This document shows positions 1-11,159 of a DNA stretch of 64,000 nt, piece by piece. The number at the start of each line of letters is the position of its first letter. Position 1 is the first letter of the stretch. A program made the translations under genes and the position numbers. Origin of the DNA: Acorus gramineus (Eukaryota > Streptophyta > Magnoliopsida > Acorales > Acoraceae); assembly GCA_030737835.1 (NCBI GenBank), contig JAUJYN010000067.1:58180-122179 (forward strand). Direction: 5' to 3'. Below the pieces are notes generated by a model. That model worked only from the letters and a program-made list of their open reading frames with translations, searched no databases and was not told the origin of the DNA.

Positions 1-278
1 ATGTTTGGTCTGCCGGCCTCAGCGTCCTGGAATGCCTCATACTTCGCAAAAGTGTGCATACTCATTGGAAAGTCGGTGGGATCTCTACAGAACATAAATC
101 ATTGTTGCAAGAACAACTTTCATCAGCCTACAACAAAGCGAGAGGCTGTGCTGAGATTGTGGCAAAGATGCTTGAATGGTCGCCTGAGGATCGACCATCA
201 GCTTCTAAGCTAGAACAGAGCTTTCGAGATTTGCTTCTCAAACAGCAGACCGAACCGACACATGGTAACACGCTGTAG
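1..278 (+). CDS. Protein kinase, C-terminal fragment (gene starts before the window)
   Basis: Reading from base 3, the frame is open to a TAG at 276-278. It begins VWSAGLSVLECL, the subdomain IX signature (DVWSxG) that follows the activation segment of Ser/Thr kinases. About 50 residues later comes MLEWSPEDRPSASKL, the subdomain XI pattern with the invariant Arg. A short tail rich in Gln and Leu ends the protein. The ATP-binding and catalytic loops would lie upstream of the window, so activity cannot be judged. The FHA-kinase at 37-38.7 kb has the same VWSAG element followed by a Leu/Glu-rich helix, so the two may be related, but the overlap is too short to prove it. No frame break is visible in this piece. 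Confidence 0.75.
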   Translation, partial: VWSAGLSVLECLILRKSVHTHWKVGGISTEHKSLLQEQLSSAYNKARGCAEIVAKMLEWSPEDRPSASKLEQSFRDLLLKQQTEPTHGNTL

Positions 279-1357
279 TAAAGACGCAAGCTTTCCCGTA
301 CGAAATGACGTTCGGGCGGTCGTGTCAAGATATAAGTCAAGAACAAGGACCAGAAGTTTGGAAGCGAAGATATTTAGCATTCTCTGCGCAAAGTATCAGT
401 GTTTGATAAGGTAACAAGCATCTCAGCCAAAATTTCGAGATTTCTTTCGAGTGCCTAGTGGATTGCACTACGGTATTGGGCTTTTGAAGAATGATAATCT
501 CCTGCTTCTGTAAAAGTTTCAAATCTGCTCAAGACGAGGATCACGGCGTGGTTCGAGAATCGCCTGTGTCGCATCTGGATACCTATTTTCTCGAGCAGCA
601 AAGAATGAGAGGCCGGATCGCTCCTGTAGATATCGTGGCATTTCTTCGTTAGTAACGAGACAATCTGACGAATCTTCTACTGTCAGGCCTAGAAGCAATG
701 TGTCACAAACGTGACTAGGTCTACTCTCTACGGCGTACAACGCATACCTTCACGTGACCTACTTGAGACGTCCGGCATGCTCAAGCCTTGAGCAGTTTGG
801 GCGAAGGACCCAGTATGTGGACAATCACCGCTTCCTAGATTGATAGAGCTTCGTGCTGAAATCGATACAGTAATTTACACTCACTAAGTCGCATCTCATC
901 CCAAGTCCTCTCTAAATACATAGATGTCGACCCTTTTACTACAAGGAAATAACCATGTTCTTTACTCCCGAGTCGTAACACAATGGTGTCCGGTTTTGGC
1001 TGCAAAGTGTCTTGCGCTTAGCTGCTGCGCGAACAGCAGGATTTGACTGAATGAATCTGCTTAAACTGTCTACAGATCTGAAGGTAAAATTGAATGCTTC
1101 CGACGGGAAATATTCGAGTAAAGTATGCCTGCTCTTTCCACTGTGGAAAAAAAGTCAATTGGCGCCAAATTTGCAAGTCTTTGTACGTACTTTCGAAAGG
1201 CAACATGAAAACCTAAAATTGCACTGGCTGAAGTGTGACGAAAGTCTCCGGAATGCGGAGGTGACGCGATCTTTCGCAAATGACGGGTACAGCCGAAGCG
1301 CCATGAAGACTTGGAAGACCTTTCTGTTATTCGTACTTTCATTCACCCCACTCCACA
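279..1357. other. Intergenic, no supported gene
   Basis: Only short overlapping open frames on both strands, none with a recognisable motif. The last 300 bases before 1358 presumably hold the promoter of the next gene; no clear TATA box was seen. Confidence 0.5.
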
Positions 1358-3021
1358 ATGTCATCGAACTTGACAAAAGCGTCCAGTGTTAAATGTAAGT
1401 TGTCTCCGCGCCTTCCTGCACATTTGGGTTGCTGTTCGACTAATCGCGTCGCAGTGACACCGGATACGGATGGGGCTCACCTACACGAAGACTGCCAATA
1501 CGCCTTACCGTCCCCTCAAAGCGAGCATTTCCCTGTAGGGAAGAGGAAGCGTCAGACAGATAGGAGTCAAGGCATTGTAGACGAGGAACCGCAAGCCAAA
1601 CACAGGCGACTGAACACCAACGCTACTTCGGACGACTCATTTTCGTCGGTCGTCGCACAGGAGGGTCCGATTCGACACTGGATAGAGAATGGGCAGCAGT
1701 GGCCAACTATTTCGGAGAACGTCTCGACGATGGATCGACGTCCACGCTCACAGAAGCGATCATTATCCGCATCGACCGGCCGTAGGCAATCGAGCTCGGG
1801 TAGCGGTTCCATGAGATGGTGGAGTCGCCAGCATGCCAGTTTCCTGCGTGAAGGCGGACTGATCATGGATGAGAAAGCAGAAATCACGATTACAGAAGAC
1901 AGCGAGGAGCTCTGCCGTCAAATCTTGCAGTGGGAAGAGGAGCTACCGGATGAATGGCGCTTTCAGCAAGACAACTATCTGAAAGTTCTTGAGAGACTGA
2001 GTTGTCGCAATGAACGACGAATAGAAAGAGACATTCCTCCATAATTTCCCCCTCTGCGGAATTACTCTATGAACAAGGTCACGTTGACTTAGAGCATATC
2101 CATGAAGGGCTCGATGCGGAATGGCGCAATTGTACGACTCTATCTGGGCCGAAGCCGAGACCGGACGGTACTTATGGAGTATCCTGGCACGTCTTCACCG
2201 ATGAAGAGAAGCAGTATCTAGAAATCGTGAAGACGGCCGCGTGTGAGGGTTTCGTCTTCCCATTCCACGTTCGTCAGGCCAAAAGCTCCGAAGGCCCGAT
2301 GGAACAAGCGGAGCTTCAAGCGATGCACAGCGCCAGCGTTGCAGTGAGTACCATGGTCGACCTCTACGAAAGCATTTCCGCATCCGAAGAGCTGGATCGA
2401 CAAGTGTTGGCTTTTTCGACTTCCCATAACCATAAGATGGTGCGCATATTCGCTCACTTTCCCATGTTCGATGGGATCAGGCAGACCTTCCATCGTCGGC
2501 TTCTCTTTGAAACGGAGCTAACATCCTTAACTTCCGACTGGAGCAGACCGTACAAGATTACGCTGGGCATCTGGAAACATTTCTACCCACAACACCTTCG
2601 CAGAATCCAAGATGCCCTAGCCAGACAGCCAGTCCGCGTACTGGACTCTTCAACAATACCACTTGGATCGGAAGGAGCGCTAGCAGGTGGCGTCGTCAGC
2701 AATGTGTCTTCACAAGAAGAGAGTCAATCCAAGAAAGCTTCGTTGTCATCGACTGTGCTATTGAAGGAGGAGAATGAAAGGTTGAGGGATGAGATCCGGA
2801 TCCAAACACAAAGCCAGCAAGAGTTGACGAAGCAGGTGGAAGAGCAGAAGGAGGAATTTCGCAAACACATTCTGATACTGGAGCATGAGCTGAAGCAACA
2901 AACTGAACAAAACAAGGAACAGGTGAGGCAACAAGCAGAACAACACAAGGAGCAAATGGAGCAGCAGAGACGTATTCTGGAACTCCTTCAGAATACAACA
3001 GGACAGTCAAATGAGACATAA
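1358..3021 (+). CDS. DUF7924-type fungal protein with C-terminal coiled coil, one frameshift
   Basis: The ATG lies in a good fungal context (CCACAATGTC). A 60-nt stretch at 1395-1454 looks like a phase-preserving intron (GTAAGT, CTAAT, GCAG). The N-terminal part has a bipartite basic patch, then PIRHWIE and a WEEELP region and ends near RDIPP. From 2041 a second frame continues with SPSAELLYEQG and the C-terminal family half: SWHVFTDEE, FVFPFHVRQAK, and VRIFAHFPMFDG. Both halves match, in order, the large fungal family I know as DUF7924, whose function is unknown. The halves join perfectly if one base is added near 2039. Residues about 435-520 form a Gln/Glu-rich coiled coil. The family segment that usually reads EVKC reads QAKS here. 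The single frameshift may be a sequence error or a recent pseudogene mutation. Confidence 0.8.
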
Positions 3022-5620
3022 ACCTAGGATATTCGCTCCTCAATCTGTTCAGCTTCACGTAGCTCTGCTCGAGGATCGTCCCAATACCGAAGAACGATTA
3101 AGACTCGCTAAGCTCAGCAAGATCTGCTCGACTTTGTTCAGCACGAGCTTAATCAGCAGATGAATATTGCTCTTTGACAAAACTTATTCAAATACAGTCC
3201 ACCGGTAACGAGTACAGAAAGTTGGCTTGCAGTTTCAATTTACATATCGTCTGTTGAATGTTCGCACAAAAGTCTTGATGAGTTCAACAACAGGGGATGA
3301 CCATTGCTGTCAGCTTTCTAATCCATGAGATAAATTGCGCACAGCATTGACGTGCACCCGAGAAAGACTTTGATCGCGCAAACCGACCGACCAACTAACG
3401 AGGCGTGGTGTCACCTTGGATGGAGCCATAGTGACCGACTAGCTCATCTCATGTGTTTCCGATCATGCCGACACGTATCTTTGAAAACTCTTTGCGCTTT
3501 CCTCGAGCAAGCTAGGCGGATCTTCTACTATCCGTTCAGAACGTCGGTACATCTGTCCCTAGCTCCAAAGGCATGGGTTCATCCTTATCCTGTTATGATC
3601 TCTGACGATGAACATGCTTCGCGACTGTTGATCCGGCTCGGTACTAATTCGCCCTGTAACATCCCATGACAACACAGTCCGTAAAAGAGACACCAAACGC
3701 TTTAATGGCAGCAACGACGGCTAAGCTACACAGTCACCATCACCACCACCAACCCTATGCGAATCACAACACTCATGTACATTCCTGACCTCGGACTTTC
3801 TTCGTAAACATTTTGGAGCGACTAATATCACATTTCAACGACATGAGTTGTTATGTAGTTCAAAATGTAGATCAATCGGTGAAATGAAAAGCCGAGGCTC
3901 GCTTCATCGTTCCCTCGACTGCCACAGATTTCCAAAGCGGATATCGAATGTATTTAGAATGAGGACTGTACGAGTACTTGAACGGGATGACTAGCTGCTA
4001 CCCACGAGTGCTCTGAGCACGAATGATGATGTTGAAATATGCGATCGTCCGTTGCGGGCTGCTCAGGCCGTCGCCGTCGCCATTTCCACTTTCATTCGTC
4101 CAGTCATCATGTCTTGTCTACATCTGTCAACCGCCATCTCCATCCGCCAAGTTGTGCTAGAAGATAGGCATGGGTTTAAATTGCAGTGACTTCGAATCGA
4201 GAAACTGTATGTCCTGCTGGTTGGCTGATGGTCGGCGGACACTGACTGGTGTCGAGGAGGAGGGGGAGGAGCAGGTTTGCGTGTCACGCATTCAGCTCAA
4301 ACAAACGTTCGTACCTACTAGCTTGTAGGCACATTCTTGACATCGTCCACCTACCGCCTCAGCACGACCTGAAGCCCATTCATGATATGATACACAGCCT
4401 AGATGCCAGATGAAGAGATTACATGAGAGCGCTTTGGACTACCCGATGCAAGAGCGTCATCGCGTTGGAAAGCAGTTCAGTAGAATGAATGAATGCAGCG
4501 TAGAAACGGTGTCTTGACCCAGTGTGAAGATGCCATAAGGAATGTGCCAGTGTTCAATGAGTCATGGAGCGATTGTAACTACATACTGAATGCTGATTAC
4601 TGCTGGCATTCATGGACGGATCAGATTCGCGGATGTGGGTGTCGTCACTCGACCGTGTTATCAGCGCTGTATGTCATCAGCGCTACCGGGAGCATACCTG
4701 AACGACATGCGTATCGCCGTCTTCTATAACCATGCTTGCCTATTGAAACCACCACATCGAAAACCGTCTCAACTCATCAGCCATCGCTACTTCATACACC
4801 GTCATTCGTGCTTTAGTGAGAGAGACAACGTTGCAATACTCTTGAGTATAAGTCTGCTGCTCAGTAGAGCGTTTGCTTTGCGGCACTTGTTGGAAAAGGC
4901 TGATGTTCTCAGTCGTAGGCGCCGGGTATGATGACGTGAGAATAATTAGTCCATGTGTTCGTGTAGTCGGTGACTGTAGTTTGTGATGTGGAAAGGTTCT
5001 GTGCCACGCAATGTGAACACCAATCTGCAAAAGACAGTATCACAATGGTATATCGGGCAAGAATTGCCAGGACTACTCAAGAGACATATCCGTATTCTAG
5101 GAAGAACTCCGCAATGGTTTTTTGGTGCTACGGATGCGAAAGCTTCAACACACCCAGGTTCGCTCTTGCGTCGTCTCGTAAAAGAAGTCATACTGCTACT
5201 GAGGTCTTCATCGTCACCTAGCTTGACCAAGGACAGATCTCGGAGTCTGCAATGAAGTAGATGGAAAGATCTTTAGTAATCATCGATCGTACCCTGCTTT
5301 TGCGGTGGAGGGAAACGGCCGACGATCCACCCAAAAGTCTGGCATGCTGCAAGCAAACGCTGTTCACTTACTAATTGCTACCTTATGATATCAATAACTC
5401 GTATGTACTCGAACTTGAACCCGAACTCTGACCATGACTGTCTTCCATGTGGTCATAGGGACTGAGTGTCTGCCAGAGCTGAATGTGTTTCTCGACGGCG
5501 CATCTGATGGAAGTCGCATGTATACACCCATAGACTTTTGAACCCGTTGACTCATAGGCGACGATCTGACCGCTTATACTCTCAGTTACCTTAACATATC
5601 CGCTTCCGGTCTGCATCAGT
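3022..5620. other. Intergenic, no supported gene
   Basis: Short frames on both strands without motifs. An open frame on the minus strand at 5383-5706 (107 codons) overlaps the end of the coiled-coil gene and could be a 3' exon or a frame-shifted continuation of it, but no splice junction in phase was found. Confidence 0.4.
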
Positions 5621-6340
5621 CTATGTGTCGGAGTACTTCCTCTTCCTAGGCCCTTGCTCAGCAGTGTTGGGACCTTCGAACGCTTCGAGATGCTGCGCTC
5701 CTCCAATGCTGTTCTCTAACTTTCGAACCATCTTCTCCACTTGACCAAGCCTTTGACAAAGTTTTTGCTCAACCTCTTCTAGACGTTGCTCTATTTGCTG
5801 ATTTACCCTGCCTTGTTCATCTTCCTGCTCGCACTCTTCTGTTCCCGAAGGCAATCGAGGCACTGCTTTGAACTTCTCAACCTCTGTTTGGAGCCGTTCA
5901 ATCGCTGCTTCGAGTCGTGCGTTCTCTGCTTCAAGTCGTGCGTTCTCTGCTCCAAGTCGTGCGTTCTCTGCTCCAAGTCGTGCGTTCTCTGCTTCGAGCT
6001 GTGATATTTCGGTATCAGGGTTTGTATCTTCAGCGTCAATTTTTGTCTTCTTTTCAGGCGGCGTGCTTCTTGCTCGCTCGTGCGCACTGCATGCGCTGGT
6101 ATCGTCCTTGGCCATTCTTGAGCAGTGACCACCCTTCCAGTGTTGTGCAGCTTCGATGAATGCGCTCGCAAATTTTCCACAGCGTATGTGTGGGCAAAGA
6201 AATGATAAGATCAGACTGGCCAAGCGTCTGCATGCGGCATCCGCGGACAGATCTTTATATGCTCCTCTCCGGCGACAGTGCACGCAATGTCGTGACATTG
6301 CAGAGTCGCACGATCGCCACGTCACGATCGATGGTCGCAT
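5621..6340 (-). CDS. Heptad-repeat coiled-coil protein
   Basis: A 239-codon open frame. Residues about 115-150 are a near-perfect heptad repeat of the AENARLE/AENARLG type, followed by further Glu/Gln/Leu-rich helices (IERLQTEVEKFKAV, RLEEVEQKLCQRLGQVE), so the product should form an alpha-helical coiled coil. It ends RKRKYSDT, a possible nuclear targeting patch. Two starts are possible: the ATG at 6340, which adds a Cys/His-containing lead (HCVHCRRRG, CPHIRC), or the ATG at 6115 just before the acidic linker. A purine-rich strand at 6383-6507, pyrimidine-rich when read in the gene's direction, lies just upstream, as in many fungal promoters. No enzymatic domain was seen. The coil could drive self-association or partner binding; function unknown. 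Confidence 0.5.
   Translation of the reverse strand: MRPSIVTWRSCDSAMSRHCVHCRRRGAYKDLSADAACRRLASLILSFLCPHIRCGKFASAFIEAAQHWKGGHCSRMAKDDTSACSAHERARSTPPEKKTKIDAEDTNPDTEISQLEAENARLGAENARLGAENARLEAENARLEAAIERLQTEVEKFKAVPRLPSGTEECEQEDEQGRVNQQIEQRLEEVEQKLCQRLGQVEKMVRKLENSIGGAQHLEAFEGPNTAEQGPRKRKYSDT
5911..5994 (-). repeat. Four tandem 21-bp units encoding heptads
   Basis: Units starting at 5911, 5932, 5953 and 5974 read (C/T)GAGTCGTGCGTTCTCTGCT-like on the plus strand with one or two differences each. Twenty-one bases equal one heptad, so copy-number change would preserve both the reading frame and the coiled-coil register. Confidence 0.9.
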
Positions 6341-6382
6341 GCGTCGACAAGAAAACTTGATGCAGAGCTAGTACCATTTAGG

Positions 6383-6507
6383 AGATTCTCGGGGAGGAGG
6401 CAGAGCAGGGGACGGAGGAGAGAAGATAGGAAGATGGGTGGGGGAGGAGGAGAAAAGATGGGTGGGGGAGAGGAGGAGAAAGCATGGGCAGAGGAGCAGA
6501 GGGGGTA
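6383..6507. repeat. Polypurine low-complexity tract
   Basis: The plus strand is almost only G and A, with GGGTGGGGGAGG-like motifs occurring twice. It could adopt triplex or G-rich structures. It lies upstream of the minus-strand coiled-coil gene and may belong to its promoter. Confidence 0.75.
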
Positions 6508-7607
6508 ATTTCAGGGTTTCGGCTGTGCGCACCTTCGAATCTGAAATGCCCGAGTCTGTGTTGCCTCATCAAGATTGTGTCCGATTGTTTGCGATGAAAG
6601 CAACCGTCTGACCGTCCTGTACATTGTACCTCACAGTCTTGACACCAGTCCACTCATTCGTCAAGAAGAGCTATTCGCACTTCAGTGTCCGCTCGGGCGA
6701 GGAAAAGACACAATCGAGGATGGATACACTTGAAGCGAACAGATTTGTACCACTGGACAAGCTTGATCGTTGGAAGATCTTCAAGCCATGCTCCTCTCTC
6801 GAGCTTGGAGACCACCGCGGCCTCTATGTTCAAGATTTTATGTCGTCTCTGATCTGGAGTATTGACGAGTACGCACTGGGCGTAGTTAGGTAGATTCAGC
6901 TGCACCGTATGTGTCGGGCAGATGTTGTATTCGAACTGCGTTGGCAGCGGTCGACGAGCCCCGGTAAGGGTTAATACGCTCGTGCTGCATCTCGCTGTGG
7001 CTACTACATTCCCGGTGATACGGTAGTATGAAGGCGGTCATCAATTATGAGTTGTTTTGGGACTGCAATGCAGTGAAAATAGTCCCACTTTACCGATCTT
7101 GTCAAAGAGATTTGTCCCGGACAGCAATGATGTTGAAGACCGAGTGATGTCGGGTGTCCAATATGATGCGACGCAAAGTGGTTAGTCTGCAGGCTGACAC
7201 ATATTCAGATGACCGGGGTCAGTATTTAACAGACCGGGCGTATCTTACAGACTGTCACAGATCACTTTCTTGAACGTACGTCTTCACCATACATCTGATA
7301 TTGACAATCTTCTCCCACAGCAGCGTCCCCGGTCTTTGCATATGACCGGTGGCTATCGCGCTGTGGAGTACGTTGCCTGTTGCACGCACCTCTTCCAGTT
7401 CCAAATGCCATGGATTCCTTATGCGAACATCACTGGTCACGGCTACTGTAGTTTCACTTGCTGGTCTTGACATTGCGCCTTGATGAAAGTTCGACTCAGT
7501 CTCGGATATTGATTCATCACTTCACTGTCTATTGCGTGTAGAACATACATCGTCCCTTTCAAAAGCCTGGATCAAGATTTCCATGCACGACGTGTAGCGT
7601 CATTTCG
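6508..7607. other. Intergenic, no supported gene
   Basis: Facing open frames at 6624-6893 (plus) and 6654-6905 (minus) overlap each other, show no motif and cannot be separated from chance. Confidence 0.4.
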
Positions 7608-8178
7608 TCAGCTGCTATCAATGCTACTTCTGCGCCATCGTCTCGGTCGCTCACTCCCTTGGCACTCCTTTTTCATTCGTGCCTGACATAATGTCCAACA
7701 CTTCCTCAATGTCATCCAATCAGGCATGCGATTCTTTTGGCCATTACTGTCAAAACCGTAGTCAGGTGTCCAGTCGATTTCGATTTTCTGCTTCGGAGTC
7801 CTCCACAGGAGCCACCTGAGCACTGCATAGATGATGAGCAGCAGATTTCCAAAGTGTCGATGCATTTGCTGAGGCATATACCCAGAGCGTATGAGCGAAA
7901 TCGGTTATCAGTCGCGGAGGGTAGTCAGCCGGGTGGGAATGTTCGTGACTCTCTTTGCGAGAGCTCACATCCTGACCATGGCTGCTTCCCAGGTGATTGT
8001 TGACGGCGGGTTCCAACGTCGCAACGATAGCATCATCTAATGACGAGAATGTATGAACACTGCTTTGATCATTCGACTCACTGTTTCTTTGCTTTTGATG
8101 CAGAGTGGTGACGGGCCACGGGATAACGTCGTTGCTGTACTCGATGGCACCATTTTGTGGATGCTGACAGATCAACAC
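7608..8178 (-). other. Possible short minus-strand gene, structure unresolved
   Basis: Two overlapping minus-strand frames (8178-7762 and 7877-7608) lie downstream of a good TATA box. The first ATG after the TATA box is at 8153 in a strong context (ACAAAATGG), but its frame is short: it meets a stop after about 38 codons unless a GTGAGT donor about 80 bases in is used. I could not find an acceptor that joins it in phase to the downstream frames. One downstream frame encodes a hydrophobic stretch (NLLLIIYAVLRWLLW) that could be membrane-spanning. No family recognised. Confidence 0.3.
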
Positions 8179-8296
8179 CGTCGATATTGCGCACTGTAGT
8201 GGGTCCTTGGTCGGAGAAGAGAGAGTCGGAGGGGCGGAAAGTGATGTTGGGAAATAAAAGTGAGAGATATTGATGTGATGGCGGGAAAGCTCAAGT

Positions 8297-8304
8297 CTTA
8301 TATA
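8297..8304 (-). promoter_or_regulatory. TATA box
   Basis: TATATAAG on the minus strand, about 145 bases upstream of the ATG at 8153, followed by a pyrimidine-rich stretch typical of fungal core promoters. Confidence 0.5.
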
Positions 8305-10670
8305 CCCAGACTCTTCTCCGGCACGTGACGTCGAGTTGTCCCGTCGGGCGCTACTAATTTAACCAACAGTGGCAGTGCAGCTCACAGGCTGAGCCATGAG
8401 GGCTGTGTACGGGGACATTGTAAACCGAGACCACCGCAGATCCTGGTGACGGTTGGAGAGCAGCAACGGACACTGTTTGTTAGGCCGTTTCCGCAGGCTA
8501 TCACCCATTAGTGTTGGTTGGAACGCGTGAGGCCGATCCACGATCACTTCGAGGTGGCTCATTACGTTTCAGATCTCTATGCTCCATGGAGAAGTGATCA
8601 TTCGACATAGACATTCTCCGCTTCAGGGGGCTAAAGTCACGTGATATACTTTGAAGAGGCTCAAGAGTGGGCCACACGTATGGAGCTCATGTGGTAGACA
8701 TGTATGGCCGAGCGTCTCATTGATATCGAGTCGATCGGCTGACAGCATAGTTTTCAATTCAAAAGAATGAAGCCGTAGTGATCAACAGTGAACTTGTTGG
8801 CTGACAAGCTCTCGCCGAAGCATTTGAAATCTAAACACTACATCCTCGACTCAAAGCATTGACTCAAGATGGTACATACCATACAGCAGAGCATGGTCTC
8901 ATCCGAACAGGTCATGATACTATGTACATAGCTACACTCCGCCGGTGTAGCATGGGCCAGATGAGATGTCTGGCCCAACATCTCCTTGAGACAATCATCT
9001 CAAGCTCATGGGCTGTCACGCCCAATGGTATTTCATAGAGCATACGCACACGTAAAGTCGATTCTACTTAGATGAGGGCTACGAGTCATATGCTACAGTG
9101 ACTGGAGCAAGACCTTGCCCCGTGTACTCCGATGCGGGAAGATGACCTGCAGCAGCTTCATCCGTCCATCAGAAGCTCATCATGGGGATATTCTGAGATG
9201 GGTCACGCACAAAGATCGTACATCTTCTCTGCAGCACTATCTACAATTCGCTGAACCTTCCGCCTTGCACCAACACAGTACAATACGAATGAAAGATTCA
9301 GACGACGTCTTATCTTATCCAAAGGTTGTGCTTCAGGTTGCTATGTCTCCGCCAGAATAAAACCAGGCTGAATGTTTGGGTACTCATCTTCTGTGATGTG
9401 CTGCTCTTGCAATGATTCGGATTCGATATGTACGGGCTTAGAATGTGTGATTGATTTGCCGAACCTCGGAAGAAACCGAGTTCGTAGACGATCGCCGGAG
9501 CAGATCATCAACACCGATGTCTAGCTCCATCACGGCTGGGACGCAGCTGTGTACCGTTTACGATTGACCCGAAGCTTCATCCATTTCTATATACTATGGT
9601 GACCCAAGGCAGTGTACTGTCAATGTGATCACTGTGTGGGTATGTATGCTCTTTACAGCCACAAATTCCCTTGGTAAATATGTTGCCTCCGTCAGCAGCA
9701 TCTGGATTCCTTGTGATGGGCTCTGGACATAACGTAAGCTTCGATGATGTTGATCAAGAATGCTAATCATGATGGGAATGAAGGGTACTGGCTTGGACTC
9801 TACCACAGTAGAATGTAAGACCGGATTTTTGGGACAAGGACCAACGATGTGCCAGGACTATATGAATGCTTCCAACAAGCCCGCAGGTACCGATTTGTTG
9901 TTGTCTAGATGTTTCCCAGAGTTAGTCTTTCTATGGCGGCTGAGCGGGTCCATTCAAGATCACTAGTACTGCGTGGAGTTAGGGTATGTAGTGTTGTCTG
10001 CGATGCATACCAATTCCAAGAGGTGAGCGATGGTACGAACATGACGGAAATACTTATGACATAACATAACAGTTCAGCTCAAGTGTATACGGGCGCCGGG
10101 TTCAGGTGTGGAGAATGAGAAAGAATGCTTCCGCGCAAGGATGGAAGGCCATCGGTAGAATTGTTGCATCAAATTTGACCAAAGGAAACAGTCGATCGTG
10201 ATGTTCATGTGCTGCCGGTTGCGGCGGTAACGATTTGATCGTGTCCCACATCCTTGCCATGCATTTTGACAATCTTTGCCGAGTCAGAACGATCCTTGTC
10301 TAGTGAGCTGCATAAGTGCAATGCATTGACATGCACCATGCTGAGACCGACAAAACGCCGAACGGGAAGGAACTCCGGCCTTTCCCAACCAATGGATTCT
10401 CTCCATCGATGATGTACGGGATACGGAACCTCTACGGCAAGATCACAAGATCCAGTCTCGAGTTCAGGATCGCTCCTCACGCTTGGCGATAAAGGCCGAA
10501 ACTGGTCAGGTGTGCTCCAACCGAACGTCTTCTTGATGAGCTCTCCATGATTTACATTTACCGAGGATTTCCATATGCTCGTCCTCCTCCCCCTTTTCTT
10601 ACCCTTCATTCCCTTACCTCACCTCTCATTTAACTGAAAATACTTCTTCTGCATCTCCATTCAGTACAGA
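8305..10670. other. Intergenic, no supported gene
   Basis: Scattered short frames only. A hairpin at 8954-8976 is listed separately. The last 110 bases are strongly pyrimidine-rich and look like the promoter and leader of the gene at 10671. Confidence 0.5.
8954..8976. repeat. Short perfect inverted repeat
   Basis: GGGCCAGA and TCTGGCCC flank a 7-base loop. The 8-bp GC-rich stem could be a protein-binding palindrome or a transcript hairpin; it is isolated from any supported gene. Confidence 0.6.
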
Positions 10671-11159
10671 ATGTGTTACTCCAACATGTTGAGCTGGGAA
10701 AAGTGTGGTCACTTTGTCATTCGTCCTCAACTTTGTGACGAAGCCAATCAACGTCATCCGAAAGTCCCTTGTACCAGTGCTCATATGCCCACGTCGACCA
10801 TCATTACGAAGAACAACGGCGTCTGTCCTGACAAGAGCAAACATCCATTTGCTCGAGACGTGTCGATGCGACCGATCTGGGCTTCTTTTATTGGCACGAC
10901 CAAGACATTTGGTAATGGGAATCGATGGTATCATGCTCAACAAGCCGTCACAAAAAAGATTAAAAATCATCTTGCCAAAGCCCGTGCCAACAAAGAAGAG
11001 GAGATGATTCAAACGTTGGAAAAGATTCGTCTCGAAGATGAAATGGCCGCGACTGCTGAACGACTTGCCTCGCCCTTTTCTCCATGCGTGTCTGGAATGA
11101 CCGAGGAAATGCTGAATCTTTTGATTCCAAACAGTGGAGCTGCGCAAGAGCGTCTGTGA
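10671..11159 (+). CDS. Small hypothetical protein with Cys/His N-terminus and helical tail
   Basis: A 162-residue uninterrupted frame starts at an ATG directly after a CT-rich leader. The first 35 residues contain WEKCGHFVIRPQLC and a later Cys, a W-x-x-CGH...C arrangement that I associate with small fungal proteins of unknown function that often open with MCY. Residues 95-130 are charged and helical (ARANKEEEMIQTLEKIRLEDE). There is no signal peptide or membrane segment, so it is probably intracellular. The Cys/His cluster might bind a metal, but no known finger spacing is met. No intron is needed. It stands alone between two gene-poor stretches. Confidence 0.55.
   Translation: MCYSNMLSWEKCGHFVIRPQLCDEANQRHPKVPCTSAHMPTSTIITKNNGVCPDKSKHPFARDVSMRPIWASFIGTTKTFGNGNRWYHAQQAVTKKIKNHLAKARANKEEEMIQTLEKIRLEDEMAATAERLASPFSPCVSGMTEEMLNLLIPNSGAAQERL

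Noticed and set aside
10705-11007. Second gene in an alternative frame over the small Cys protein
   Set aside because: It is fully nested in the better supported frame and has no motif.
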